NCBI GenBank assembly: GCA_021521415.1
Contig: JAIQDT010007625.1
Location: 1-64,000, forward strand
DNA: 64,000 bases
DNA from: Bidens hawaiensis
Lineage: Eukaryota; Streptophyta; Magnoliopsida; Asterales; Asteraceae
Direction of reading: 5' to 3'
A model generated the notes under the pieces. It saw only the letters and a list, made by a program, of their open reading frames with translations, did not search any database and was not told where the DNA came from. Positions 35,807 through 47,731 of the stretch are shown here, one piece after another. Position 1 is the stretch's first letter; every line of letters starts with the position of its first letter. Both the position numbers and the translations under genes were made by a program.

Positions 35807-38800
35807 TAATCATGGCTGATCAACAAGAGCAACCACCACAACAAGCACAACAAGACGATGTTATTCTACTCCCATTTGACAAGAAACACAATATCTATGC
35901 TTATGTGAATCAAGATGTTACAGATGTGGATGTGTTTGGGGATATGTTGGCCTTCTTACGACGTTCAAAGATACACTATGCCATAACCGCAAGACCTAAA
36001 GTGTATCTGAGTATTATCAGGCAATTTTGGAACACAGCTGAATATGTTAAAGCGGACAAAAACGTTCGAGCAACAATTAATCAAACTCAGATTAAAATTG
36101 ATGTTGAGGTCATTCGTCGTGTACTTCAATTTGACGATAATGATGATAACCCAAGTGAATTTGACAGGCCGTTGGTTAGAGGCTTATTCACACGCTTGAA
36201 TTATGGTGGCGACATTCGTAAATCTATGCTGAATAAAAACGGGTTATGTCCACCATACAAGTATCTTATGCATGTTCTACTTCATTGTTTGAGTGGGCGT
36301 CATGGTGGGTTTGATGAATGTAGGCTTAGCTTGCAGTCAGCATTTGTTGCTTTGATTCTGAACAAACCGTATAATTATTCAGAATTAGTCTTTTACCATT
36401 TGAAGGAACAGGTTCAGCAAACACTTCAGTCAAAGAAGTTCTTGATGTAACCTCGCTTTCTGCAGCTGATTATTCAAGATTTAATTCTGAACTTGGCTTT
36501 TGATCAGACTTTGGTGAACGATGAACTTGATATGGAACACATGGCAGCTGAAACTGTGCATCGTATGTTAACTTATCGAAAGGAAAGGCAACAAGATAAA
36601 CGGATGATTGGTCATATAATCAATCCGAACTATGTATATCCTCCTAATGAGCGTTGGATCCAGATGACTCGGATTCCGAGCGTGAAGCGGGAGACGGTGG
36701 AAATGATGATGGAAATTATGGTGATGGTGGAACGGGTAATGCTGCTTTTCAAGAACAACAGGAAGCAGTTAATGCTGCTTTAGCTGCCACCATTAAAGAT
36801 CAACAAGAAAGAAAACGAAAAGGGAAAGCGGTGGCAACTGGTGAGCAATAGAAGAAGAGACGTGTCTCAGCGGGGGCTGGGGTAATTATTGGGGTTCCAC
36901 CACCACGTCAATCAACGCCTCAACGCTCGGCAGTGCCGCCTACTACTAGCACTCTGATGCTTACATTGACGACGACGTTGGTGTCACATGAAAGGCTTGG
37001 TTTAATCCCTCAAATGGCATTATCTGAAATACTAAGGCCTCCCGATACATTATCTACTGTCCCTTCAACACCATCCATGAGACCTCCTCCTACAACCACT
37101 CCTCCTTCTCCACCTCCACCTACTGATGTCTCTTTCATGAAAATTACTAGGCCTCAAGGTCCAATCCAACCAATTCATTCATCCTTGTATGCTATGCCAC
37201 CACATCGACAGACAGAAATGCTTTTAAATCTTCTCCATTTATATGAGAACCAGATGAATGCTGATCGGTCAAATCAAGAACGTCTCATAGAGAATCAGAA
37301 GAAACTAGTTAGCTATGTTTCTTTCTGTCAAAAGGAAACAAAGGCCCTACGTGAGATTGTTGAGTCTCGGGGGGGTGAATATTAAAGAGCAAGAGGATCT
37401 GATTCTTCAATTAACCTGCAAAGATGATGCTTTGAAAAAGATCAAGAATAATGAGGAAGATTCTGATGATGATGAGAATGGTGCTGGTGGTGAGACTAAA
37501 CAAGCTCAAGACCCTGCGTCTGGTGCGGGTACGAGTTCTGTTGACGATTCAGGCAAACAGATTATTATCTATCAAGATACAACTGCCGTCAAGCCAATTG
37601 AGATGATTGCGGCTAATACGGTGATTTTTGTTGATGGATCGGGGATGGTTAGAAGTGTGGTGAATAGAGATGAGTTAGAGGTGGGTGAGTTTGTAGAAAG
37701 AACTTTGACATGGGAGCAGATTTCTATACTGCTTGGGCTGAATGATGATCAATTAAATGCTTTGGAGACTGAGCCCGATGTTGAAGTGGTGAATGAGGAA
37801 GGTTTGGAAGATGATCCATCTATTCATATGAATACGGATTTTATTTATGAGGATAAGGACATAGAGATGGAAGATGTAACTACTGAGGAGTACCCGAATT
37901 TGTATCAACACACAAACGTTGATCAAGGTGCTCCAGCATTCGATGAACAAACGTTTAAAGAAACCGAGGATGAACTGGAAAAGATCTTGAAGTGTAAGCG
38001 GACAGTTGACTCACTTGCAGAAATAACCGATGATGATATTGAGAGATGGTTCAAACGTCAAAAAGTGGGTAAAATTATTAGTGCGTATCGATATGTGGAT
38101 CAAGAAAGGAAAGACACTGCTGCTGCATGGGTCAAAGCAAATCAAGTGACCTCTTTCAAGACGGTTTCCAAGGTACATGGTGATATTGTCTCCTTGTTGT
38201 ATGATTCTGAACTTAAAGTATGCATAATAAAGTGGGAGAAAGATGTACAGTATTACAAAAAGATGATGGATGTTCTTACTTTGCCGCGGTGGGATGTTCG
38301 TACCCTCGCGAGACGTCCATTTATCAATCGTGGGGGTTACCGAATAGCTGAGTGGTTTCATCAATACTTACTATTCGAGGTCAATCATGGCTTCAAGTTT
38401 CTTAAACCTCAAGTCCCGAGACGTAAGCGTACTTATGACAAACTGAAAATTTTTCTTACTTTTTCAGACACTCATCACGACTTGACTCAAATTTTCGGGA
38501 CGAAAATTCTTTAACATGGGAATGATGTGACAATCGTCAATTTCAGGTTAACTCCGTTAACTCAACTCCGTCAATTTAAACTTAAAGATCACTGAATCTA
38601 TAACGCACACCTCATTACATTTAAACTAGGGTTTAAATGACGCTTGACACTTACTACATGTGTAGTCTTTCGGGAATTGCACTGAAACTCAAACGAGTTG
38701 ACGCAAACAATTGGTGAATAAACGAAAAACGTCAAAACAATAATTATGTTATAATTATGTGTTAGACTTATGTGTTATGTGATAACATTGTTATAAACGT

Positions 38801-39967
38801 TAACTCAATGTGCTAGAACTAGTTATTTAAGCTAGAAAAGTACAAACTAGAAGTTGAGGGACTAAAGTGTAACATGTTATTATTATTAATAAATATAAAA
38901 CCTAACCTCTCCTCCCTCTCCCTCTTCCCAAAACCGACGGCCAGCCCCCTTCCCCCTCCTCACGATCGGCTCACGCACACACACATATCTTTTGGTTTTT
39001 GATCTTGTTTTTCACAATTGAAGCCTCCTACACCCGATTCTAGTCATCTTCTACCTTCCTCTTGCTTATTTTTGTGCTTTTGAAGGTATAATTATAAACC
39101 CTAAAATCTGGAAATTTCATATATTGTGTTCATATGATCTTTGTTTGATTTGATGATGTATTGATGATGATTTGATAACTAGAATTGATATTATTACATG
39201 TTAATTGTTGTGTCTTTGATTTTGAGATCAAATAAAACCCTAACCATGTATGTATGGTGTAATTGATATGCATGGATGATGGTTATGGTGTCTAGAATGT
39301 TATATGAACGGATTATGGTCCATAGATAGTTAATATATTGAGTTTGGATGCAAACAGTTTCTGGACAGATTGTGTTGCTGATGTTCAATTGACTGTAACG
39401 GGGTGTAAATGTGAAAATTGGTTGAGATTATTGATACTACAGTAAACTAGGATGAGTCTAGTTTCTAAAGAATGTAAATTTGCAATTTTTGGACGTGTAA
39501 AAGTTAGCCTTTATGATTTTACAAAAACGTTGTGCAAAGCTGAGTTGTTAGACCTGCTGTTAGGTTGTTTTGTAAATGTTATATCTCATGAACTACGAGA
39601 CCAATTGGATTGGTTCCACTTCTGGAAGTTGACTTGTTGAGTTAGGAACCTAACCCAAGTGGTCTTTCATTTGTTGGATTTTTCATTTAACGGGAATTGC
39701 AAATAACTTTCTGTTGCGCATAAATTTGACTGTTATGAGTTTGCTGTGGTAAATTGATCATTATGAGAAATATATATGGAATAAAAATACAACAAAATAT
39801 GTTCTGGAAACCTAACACATATATGCTTTTGTGATGATTTTTGGTAAATTAATTGAGATGCTATGATCGGTGGAATAGTACAATCTTTCAAGTAGAATTT
39901 CTGTCTCGGTGAAACTAGCTGCTGAATTTTGTGAAAATGCATGAAACATGATAATTGCTAGTTAATT

Positions 39968-40208
39968 GTCATGTTTTGACCAAATTGCCCCTGTGGGAAA
40001 TACTTGCTATATAATTGTTATGTTTTGACCAAATTGCCCCTGTGGGGAATACTTGCTATATAATTGTTATGTTTTGATTAAATTGCCCCTGTGGGGAATA
40101 CTTGCTAAATAGTTGTCGTGTTTTGACCAAATTGCCCTTGCGGGGAATAATTGCTAGTTAATTGTTATGTGTGACCAAATTGCCCTTACGGGGAGTAATT
40201 GCTAGTGA
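39968..40208. repeat. 49-bp tandem repeat, five copies, in gypsy LTR
   Basis: Unit begins GTTATGTTTTGACCAAATTG and contains GGGGAATACTTGCTA; later copies are more diverged. Confidence 0.85.
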
Positions 40209-40866
40209 TGTACATTATTAATACATGACACGTAAATAATTGCTCACACATGTAATGTATCACGAATGTACTTGTTAAAGTCACACGCTATTCACAAACG
40301 AAACACGAAACACATTGTGTGCATAGGTATTATGTGCCGAGTCTAGAGACTCGATAATAGTTCCGACACTAAGAAAAATCTCTTTGTTGTTTTAGAACGC
40401 TAGAGAGAGTTTTTCTGTGACGCGCATCCTTTGGTGATTTATTTTGGGAATTCTTCGCAAACGGTGAGTTCACTTACCCCTCTAAACTATTTTCAAACGC
40501 TTTTCACTTCGGGAGATAACATACTCCGAAAACGCATTTAAGATTTTGTTAATATAAATTATATATCACTTGTAAAGACTAAGTGGCAAACGCAATAACT
40601 AAAGTCCTTTATTCACATCGAACCGTTTAATATTGGATAATAGCGAGTCATTGTTGAGTAGTACTACTGGGTTTGACAAATCCCACCCAACGCTAAACTC
40701 GACTGGAGGTCGAGTGGGTGTAATCTTGGCTAAACACATACCATGGTCGGGATAGACCTGGTGGCAAGGCAAATGATAAACAGTCAGCTTCGGTGTCGAA
40801 CACTTAGTAATACTTGTTTTATAGGCTAGCTACCTATAGATATATAATTGACATAACACTATCTGG

Positions 40867-40957
40867 TAACGCAAAACGTTGAACGCTAAACGCAAAACGC
40901 TGAACGCTAAACGCAAAACACTGAACGCTAAACGCAAAACGATGAACGCAAACGTAA
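40867..40957. repeat. 21-bp tandem repeat in gypsy LTR
   Basis: About four copies of a unit such as AACGCTGAACGCTAAACGCA. Confidence 0.8.
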
Positions 40958-41716
40958 CGCTTTATTGATATAAGCTTGTGAACTCACCAACCCCGTGTTG
41001 ACACTTTTAGTATGTTATTCTCAGGTAGCCGAGGCGGGCGCGCGGTATAGGATCATGCATTGCTTGAAAATGCTTTTTTTATGCAAACTATTTTAAAACT
41101 GTTATCATTGGGTTTAAGTCGTCCTGCGTGACGCAACATTTTTTTTTATGGTTTTTACGCTTCCGCATTTAAATACTCGTAAACGTTTTCATGGTTTTGA
41201 AACTTTGTTTTATGGTTTGATTATAACTAATGAATCCGATCCTGTTAGTTCACACCCTCTGACGGTAAAACTCCGTTAGTGGATTTTGAGGGTGTGACAG
41301 TACTAACAAGATTGATCCGAGGACTGGCTGGAAGAAACTTGTCCTAAAGATTAAACCGCCGAATACGATGAAGAAAGTGCCAGTGAAGACGATGCCCCAA
41401 CAAATGCATCTCTCCTTCAACCGATGGTACTATGACAATCGTACAGGCGAGGCCGTCATTGTTCTTGGTCGAGGACGGGAGACTGAACTGATCAAGATAA
41501 TCGACCCGATGTGGTTGGTTAATTTATCTGAAACAGACAATGACGTGCTATACAGGAAGTAGATCTTGATCGAGCGCCGTGAAGACTACGACCTGGCTAT
41601 GCAATTCCAACGGGTTGTTCGTGTGTGTCATGAGCATGGAATTCATAGTTGCAGAGACTGGCAGTCCAAGCACTTCAAATAATTTAAAGACAAAGAGCTC
41701 AAGACGAGGGGGTGTC

Positions 41717-42232
41717 TGTTGGTGCACGGTTTTGCGTCTTGAGTCTTTGTAATTATCGTTAACGTTTTGTTTATTATTTAATGTAATAATTAGTTAATTT
41801 ATTATCTAGTTCGTTAAGATTAAGTCTAGTTCGCTAGGGGATGTTAGCGAACTAAGACATTAATTGTATTCCCTCCTGATTCGTTAGGGGATGTTAACGA
41901 ATCAGGGGGTGTTTCGTTAACTTAATGTATGTAAAGAAGGAGAGTCTGGTTTGCTAGGGGATGTTAGCGAACCAGATCCTCTTCTACATATAGTGAACCC
42001 CTGTTCACTGTTTAATTAAGTTTTGAGAATTAATTATCGAACCTCTGTCAAATTGTTCTCTCGATCTTCAACCTAACCTTATACGAATTACGATTATACA
42101 TATACTGATAATACATAAACACCTAATCTATGGTAATTATGAGCTAGATCTATATAAACGTATTAATTGGTTAAACACAGATATGAGATCTGTTATAGAT
42201 ACTGTTATTGATTGTTTAATCGAGTTCCAACA
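41717..42232 (+). repeat. Element Y 3' LTR
   Basis: 516 bp, starts TGTTGGTGC, ends CCAACA, then the GAACC duplication. Preceded by the polypurine tract GACGAGGGGGTGTC. Confidence 0.92.
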
Positions 42233-42237
42233 GAACC

Positions 42238-42406
42238 TATGTCAAAATCATCATTTGATCAAAGCTTTGTATAAACTATTACTAATATACACCTAATACA
42301 ACTAATACATAATATATATACTAATTAAGAGTAATAACTAGAACTAGATCCTAGTAAGGTATTAGATCTAAGATTGATTCGTTCTAGATCTGATCCGTGT
42401 TTAACA
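42238..42406 (+). repeat. Element X 5' LTR, second part
   Basis: 169 bp that continue X's LTR after the Y insertion; aligned with the intact 3' LTR at 59410-59577. Ends GTGTTTAACA before the primer site. Confidence 0.88.
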
Positions 42407-42408
42407 AG

Positions 42409-42420
42409 TGGTATCAGAGC
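42409..42420 (+). promoter_or_regulatory. Element X primer-binding site
   Basis: TGGTATCAGAGC, exact plant initiator Met-tRNA primer site, two bases after the LTR. Confidence 0.92.
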
Positions 42421-43419
42421 TTTCGGTGTTCTGATTGATCTTGATTTAGTTTATTGAATTGATAATTATAGCATATTTTATTTGGTTTCGGTTTTATTAA
42501 GATTCAATTGAATTCGATAGAATTAACAGTTGAATTGATTAAGTATGGACTGAGTTTGATTGATTTGTGTTCGGTAAGGTTTATGAATTGAGTGTGTTGG
42601 TTGAATTATGAGTTTGAAAAGAATTGGATTGAGTTTGGTTTGGATCAGGATGTGTACGGAACAGGGTATCGGTTTTGGTTTAATTGTGCTTTGATTTGGT
42701 CGATTGAGGTTGTGAGATGATATGTATTGGATTCGCAATGTGTACATGAGTATTTTGAGCTAAAGTTTGGCCAATTTGGTTAAGTATCAAGTTGGTATTA
42801 CAAATTTGGTCTAAGTTTTAGTTGTTCTTCATTCTGGAAATTTTCCAAAATTCTATAAAATTTGTTTGAAGATTTGAAGATTCAGTAATGGTGTCGTTAT
42901 GGATAATTCGTTACACGAGTTAATTCGCTACATCTGATTTGTTACTTACGTGTCCTCATTTGTTATCATCTTTTGAACAGATTCGTTACCTATTAGTGCC
43001 ACGTGTCAAAAGGTTGTTATAACTGTCTAACAACCTGATTCGTTGTTAACTGTAGTTGATTCGTTATCAACTGTAGTTAGTTCATGTTCTTTGAATTCAT
43101 TACTGATTCGTCAACTTGATTCGTCAACTTTATTCGTCACTTTGATTCGTTACTTTGATTCGCCAATTCGATTCGTCAATTGATTCATCGAGTGATTTGT
43201 TATTTCTGATTCGTTTGTGACGTGTCCCTGATTTGTTACTAACTCGTTATAATCTAATTCGTGGTAATATTGTTCCTTGTTTGTTATTCAAGTAACAATC
43301 AATTCGTGTCTTTGATTCGCTATACTCAATTCGTTACAGTTACTGTTCATAGTTCGTTCAATTTTTAAAAATTAACCCTTGAAGTTTGAAATATTGTTAA
43401 ATTTAACTAGTTATTTACA
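42421..43419 (+). other. Element X untranslated leader
   Basis: No coding signal. Many GATTCGTTA and GATTCGTCA motifs at 42890-43350, same orientation as in Y. Confidence 0.6.
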
Positions 43420-44541
43420 ATGGCTGGTTTTTATGCGTTAGCTTCAGAACGTACTGATGCAACAGATGTGTACAGTTGGATGCTGAAATTGGATCTCATT
43501 CCAAAATGTCCTCGACTGATGAAGTTCAGTGACTTTGAAAAATGGGAACCACGTGTTCGTGCTCATCTTGGTTCCGTTCATCCTGATTGTTCCTATTCTC
43601 TTGATGAAGTTTACACTGTGCCTATGATTGGTGATGAGATTACTGGTTTTACACCTAAAGCTATTTCACAATATTCTCAAGAGGAAAAGAAGGCTTTAGA
43701 GATCGAGACAAAAGCGTATTCGACTCTTACTATGGCATTACCAGATAATATATTCCATCAAGTTGGAAGCATCAAGATTAGTACTTCTTTGTTTCCACAT
43801 TAGAATGAGAAGCATGTGAAATACTGAGGAAAGCAAGAAAGTAATGTTAAAGTTCCAATTCCGAAACTTTAACTTACTCAAAGGTGAAACTGTTGAGGAA
43901 ATGACTACTCGTTTTAATCGTTTAATTGCTGAAATGAACAAGTTAAAAATGGAACCCACTGAAACTGACAAGATGGATACAACTAAAAATGTTTTACCTA
44001 GCTCATACTCAATATTTATGATGGTGTTGAAGGAGAGTGATTATTTCAAAAATGAAGATATGACTGCTTCTGAATTTATGCAAAAGATTGAAGCTCAGGA
44101 ATCTGATTTGAAGTGTCAAAAGTCATCAAAAGAAAGTCAAGATCCATCGTTCTCTGGTGGAAGTATGCCTTTAAGCTCCACAGTATCTCCGATCACTGCA
44201 TTTCTCACTCAGAAAGAAAATTAAATTCAACAACAACTTATAGTGATCCAAGAGTATGCTTTTTGGCATCTAGAGGTTCTGGATCATCTGGAGGTTCTGG
44301 ATCTTCTGGAGGTTCTGGAACTTCGGCAACTGCAAATCGATTCTCAGCACCACCTAATGTGAACATGAAAGAGGTTGAACAAAATTTTGCCTTTTTGTGT
44401 GCTTTCATTCTCTTATGAGAACTTGGTTGGTAGTAAAATTGCCACAAGTGAGTTAACCGATGAAGATTATGACCAACTCGATCCTGATGATTTGGAGCTC
44501 ATGGATTTAAAATGGAATATGGTAATGATAGCAGAAATGTA
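43420..44541 (+). pseudogene. gag: Element X gag, truncated
   Basis: Starts MAGFYALASE at 43420 and matches Y's Gag (KWEPRVRAHLGSVHPDCSY, QYSQEEKKALE). Breaks: stop at 43801, frameshifts near 43840 and 44222, frame change near 44415. It carries a GSGSSGG repeat at about 44275-44325. The coding part ends after MDLKWNM and then joins sequence from behind pol, so both knuckles, protease, integrase and reverse transcriptase are gone. X would have needed another element's enzymes. Confidence 0.88.
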
Positions 44542-45192
44542 ATAGTCTGTCGTAGTCAAGCCTTATGTCTGTTTGATCACCAAAACAAAGTAAGTTTGAT
44601 TAAAAGGCTTTAGGATTCTGGACACTGTGAGTCTTTATGCGGCTTAATCATCTGGGTATTCATATGCATGAATATTTCAGTCGCTTTTAGAGCAAACCCA
44701 AAGTCATTAAACTTGATCACCGATGTACACTGTACAATTTGAATTACTAACTTGATCAAAATCCGCTGTTAGTCATACATTGTTCCTCCCTTGCGTGCGT
44801 CTTAATACCAATAAGAAACGGACCCCAGGGGACACAATGTATGTAAGCCTACAGATGGACTCGTGCATACTCACTCATAGTAAAAGAATCTTAGTGCATC
44901 AAACAAAATCTATAAAATCAAAATTTTGAACAACAACATAATGGTTTAAGTCAAGTTAGGTGATACGATAAAATCAAATTAAGCTTGAACCGGGATTAAA
45001 GGCTGATAGTTTTTGATATTCTGTGCTTTAATTGAACCAATTAATCATATCACAAAAACACTTGAAAGCTTGTTATAAGATTTAAGTGGATAACGATATC
45101 AATGACCGACTTAACGACAGCCATAATATCGCTGAAATATAAAAATGTGATGGAAAAGAAATTTGGTCAATATGATTCTCTGCTTAAAACTC
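44535..45192 (+). promoter_or_regulatory. Conserved non-coding block, copy in X
   Basis: Counterpart of 33535-34203. It begins at the deletion junction (GCAGAAATGTAATAG against GGTAGAAATGTAATAA in Y). The inverted repeat TATTCAT-ATGC-ATGAATA is kept (about 44657-44674). Confidence 0.75.
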
Positions 45193-45997
45193 ACCAAAAA
45201 TACAAAAATATGTACTGCTTTCGAAAAACATACAAAAATATAAAAATATTTATTTATTATGTTTATTTTTCGGATTTGAATGTAAATATTTTAATATGAA
45301 AAAGAAAAACACCAAAAATATTTTATATTTTTTTCCTTTTACATATTATTTAATCATTTTAAGTTAATTTTTTTAGGTTAAGTGTTTTGAACGAAAAAAA
45401 AAGACGTTAAGGTATTTTATCTTATCTCGTTGGATAAGATACGTTAAAGTATAATTGCATAGGGAAACGGGTTTCAATGGGTTATTTATTTGTTCATTTT
45501 ATAATTTATAAAAAAAATGTTAACATATTGATTCGTTAGTCATGGATAACGAATGGGGTTATTTTTTAATGAATTACTTTAATTCGTTACCTCCCTAATT
45601 CGCTTCCGCCGATCTGTAACGAATGATCTAGTTCATCATCCATCATATAACGAATCAGACATGTTTCCAATTCATTATTGATTCATGTTAAATATTAACG
45701 AAGCACTCATTCTTTTGCCACGTGTAATGAAGTTATTGCCACGTGTAATGAATTTGTTGCCACGTGTAACGAATATGATAACGAATCAACTGATTCTTTA
45801 TTTCAAATTTAAACGAATAAGATGATTTGTTGCCTTGGAAACCGTGCTGAGTCGTTGCTTAAGGGAAATTTGAAGCCGATTCGTCTTCATTCACTGTTTC
45901 ACTTTCTTCTTCCTTAAGCAAAGTTACTCTGGCCGATTATTCCAGAAAATTCATTCATCACTAAGCCTTTGTTTAATCCTTATTTTAGATTCACAAG
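45193..45997 (+). other. AT-rich spacer and leader exon region of X
   Basis: AT-rich, then TTCGTTA/TAACGAA motifs from 45530 and a triplicated GCCACGTGTAATGAA segment near 45717-45770. The leader exon is expected to end at 45997. Confidence 0.5.
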
Positions 45998-46616
45998 GTA
46001 ATAAGGATCAAACCGTGATGATTTTCGTCGAAATACATAATCATCTCAGGGGTCTATTGATCGATTTTTGAATCGGTTTTTAACTTATGCATATAGACAG
46101 CAATTGACCTCATTTATATCTAAATTTAGTCTAAATGGGTAACATGAATCAAGTATCGATATGTTTCCGAGATGATTAATATCATTTGTTCGGATTTGCA
46201 TCGTATATTATACTGTAATTGATTCTCGAATTGAAGTTTGACTTTCGGTGTTCTTGTTAATTTTGACTTGGACTCCACTTAGTCAACATTAAGAATTATT
46301 AGTGCCCATTTGTTATAGGGTAACGAATTGAGACTCATTCGTGTTCAATTCGTTACTGAAGATTAACGAATCAACCCTTTCGTGAAAAATGATAACGAAT
46401 CACTGCCCATTCGTTCATTAATTCGTTATCTTTTCACCAGTGAACCGTTATGTCTAATTCGTGTTATTTCCATGATAACGAATTAGCCAATTCGTCATAA
46501 CGAATCAGAAAATCTAATTAAATATTTTATTTAATCAGAAAATATAGTTAAATATTATCTTTAAATATTTAAATATTATTTTATTTGTACTAAATCTCGG
46601 GTTTATCTATTTTCAG
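45998..46616 (+). other. Predicted leader intron of X's accessory ORF
   Basis: Donor AAG|GTAATA, acceptor CTATTTTCAG, then TTATGG. Homologous in position to the Y intron. Contains a perfect 11-bp inverted repeat GTAACGAATTG/CAATTCGTTAC at 46320-46356. Confidence 0.6.
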
Positions 46617-47731
46617 TTATGGTTGATGAGAATGTTCAAGATCCTCCTGCGGCTGAGAAATAACCGGTACAACAACAAGTACCGGATCTTCATTTGTTGT
46701 CGTTTGACAAGAAGCATAACATCAGTGCTTTTGTCGGAACGAACTTTGCTGATGAAGATATATTTGGGGAGATTCTAGCGTTTATACGTCGTTCACGTAT
46801 AAGTTATGCTGTCACAGCGAATCCTGATATTCGATTGAGTATTATTCGTCAGTTCTGGAACTCAGCTCAATATGTGGAGACGGAGGATCAAATAGCTGCC
46901 GAGGTGAATGGTAGACCGGTTGTGATATCAACCAAGGAGATCCAACGAGTGTTGAGATTTGCTGACAATATGGATAACCCGTGTGAATTCGACAAGGGGT
47001 TGATCCGTGGTTTGTTTGGTCGAGTGTTTTATGATGGCAACCTTGAGAAGTCCATGTATAACAAGGCGTACTTGTGCCCCACGTACAAGTATTTGTTAAA
47101 CGTTTTGATTCATTTGCCTTGTTGGACGGAATGGTGGATTTGACGAGTGTCGAATTATGCTTCAATCGACATTCGTCGCGTTGATTTTGAAAAAGCCTTT
47201 CAACTTCTCGGAGATGATCTTCTATCATCTCAATGAGAATTGCCTTATCAAGAATCGACGTAACAAATTTCATATGTATCCCCGGTTTCTCCAACTGCTC
47301 ATTCATGATGCAATTCCTGATTTGGTGATTGATCCAACACTCCGCAACGATGTATTGTAGCTTGAACACATGAAAGCTGATACAATGAGAAGAATGAAGT
47401 TGTACCATCAAGATCCTCATCCAAGGACCAAACGTCCGATTGGTCATTTATCTAATCCAGCATATGTATATCCTTCTGATGATCTCTGGATCCATAATGA
47501 TTCAGATTCTGAGAATGAAGAGGGGCCAGGTGGGAACGACGGTGGTGATGGAGATCATGGTGACGATGGTGGGGATGATCACAAACGACGTGCTGACGTT
47601 AAGGCTGCTGCTGCTCAAGCTTCTAAACGAAAGCGAAAAGGAAAAGAGGTGGCTAGTGGTGAGTCATCTAAACGTCGAGTGACTGAAGGTGCTGGTATAT
47701 CATTTGGAGCTCAACCTCCAAGTTCGTCTGC

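Larger units (their letters stand above)
38385..41299 (+). mobile_element. Truncated gypsy element: 3' end plus LTR inside Y
   Basis: Short 3' internal part (about 38385-38525, with the run GGGACGAAAATTCTTTAACA typical of this family's 3' end) followed by one LTR, 38526-41299. The same sequence order is seen at the 3' end of the minus-strand gypsy element (49263-49440 reversed). The 5' part and any target duplication are missing, so it was cut down by deletion after insertion. Left edge is approximate. Confidence 0.75.
38526..41299 (+). repeat. Gypsy LTR, 2.77 kb, inside Y
   Basis: Starts TGTGACAATCGTCAATTTC and ends GAGGGTGTGACA, like the LTRs of the minus-strand gypsy element (TGTGACACTCGTC to GGGTGTGACA) but a different subfamily. 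Near the 3' end CACACCCTC and GAGGGTGTG can pair into a terminal hairpin. Holds two tandem repeats, listed separately. No ORF of note. Confidence 0.8.
35812..41682 (+). pseudogene. Element Y accessory ORF behind pol, unknown function, split by a gypsy fragment
   Basis: Reads from ATG at 35812 to about 38380 and resumes at about 41301-41682, about 980 codons in all. N-terminal third is globular (motifs LLPFDKKHNIYAY, LSIIRQFWNTA, PPYKYLMHVLLHCLSGRHGG). The middle is acidic and low-complexity with a KRKGK basic run and proline-rich parts. The C-terminal third is again conserved (YDSELKV, LPRWD, NRWYYDNRTGEA, RVCHEHGIHSC). Breaks: stop at 36448-36450, frameshift near 36655, stop at 36849, frameshift near 37375, stop near 41560. 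No signal peptide or membrane segment is visible. Similar proteins occur in Asteraceae annotations under unconvincing names (recollection). Function unknown; its position is that of the Sirevirus env-like gene. Confidence 0.8.
24518..42232 (+). mobile_element. Element Y: copia-type retrotransposon with gag-pol and accessory ORF, 17.7 kb
   Basis: LTRs at 24518-25041 (524 bp) and 41717-42232 (516 bp) start TGTT and end CCAACA. By eye they differ by an 8-bp indel and about 7 substitutions (near 98.6% identity). Perfect target duplication GAACC (24513-24517, 42233-42237). Primer site TGGTATTAGAGC at 25044-25055, polypurine tract at about 41706-41716. Order gag, protease, integrase, reverse transcriptase, RNase H is the copia order. 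A long accessory ORF follows pol, interrupted by a gypsy fragment. Long Gag with two knuckles, coiled coil and a gene behind pol recall Sireviruses; lineage is inference. Confidence 0.93.

Noticed and set aside
35812..36450. Calling the accessory ORF an envelope gene
   Set aside because: No signal peptide, membrane segment or fusion-type region is visible; only its position recalls env-like genes.
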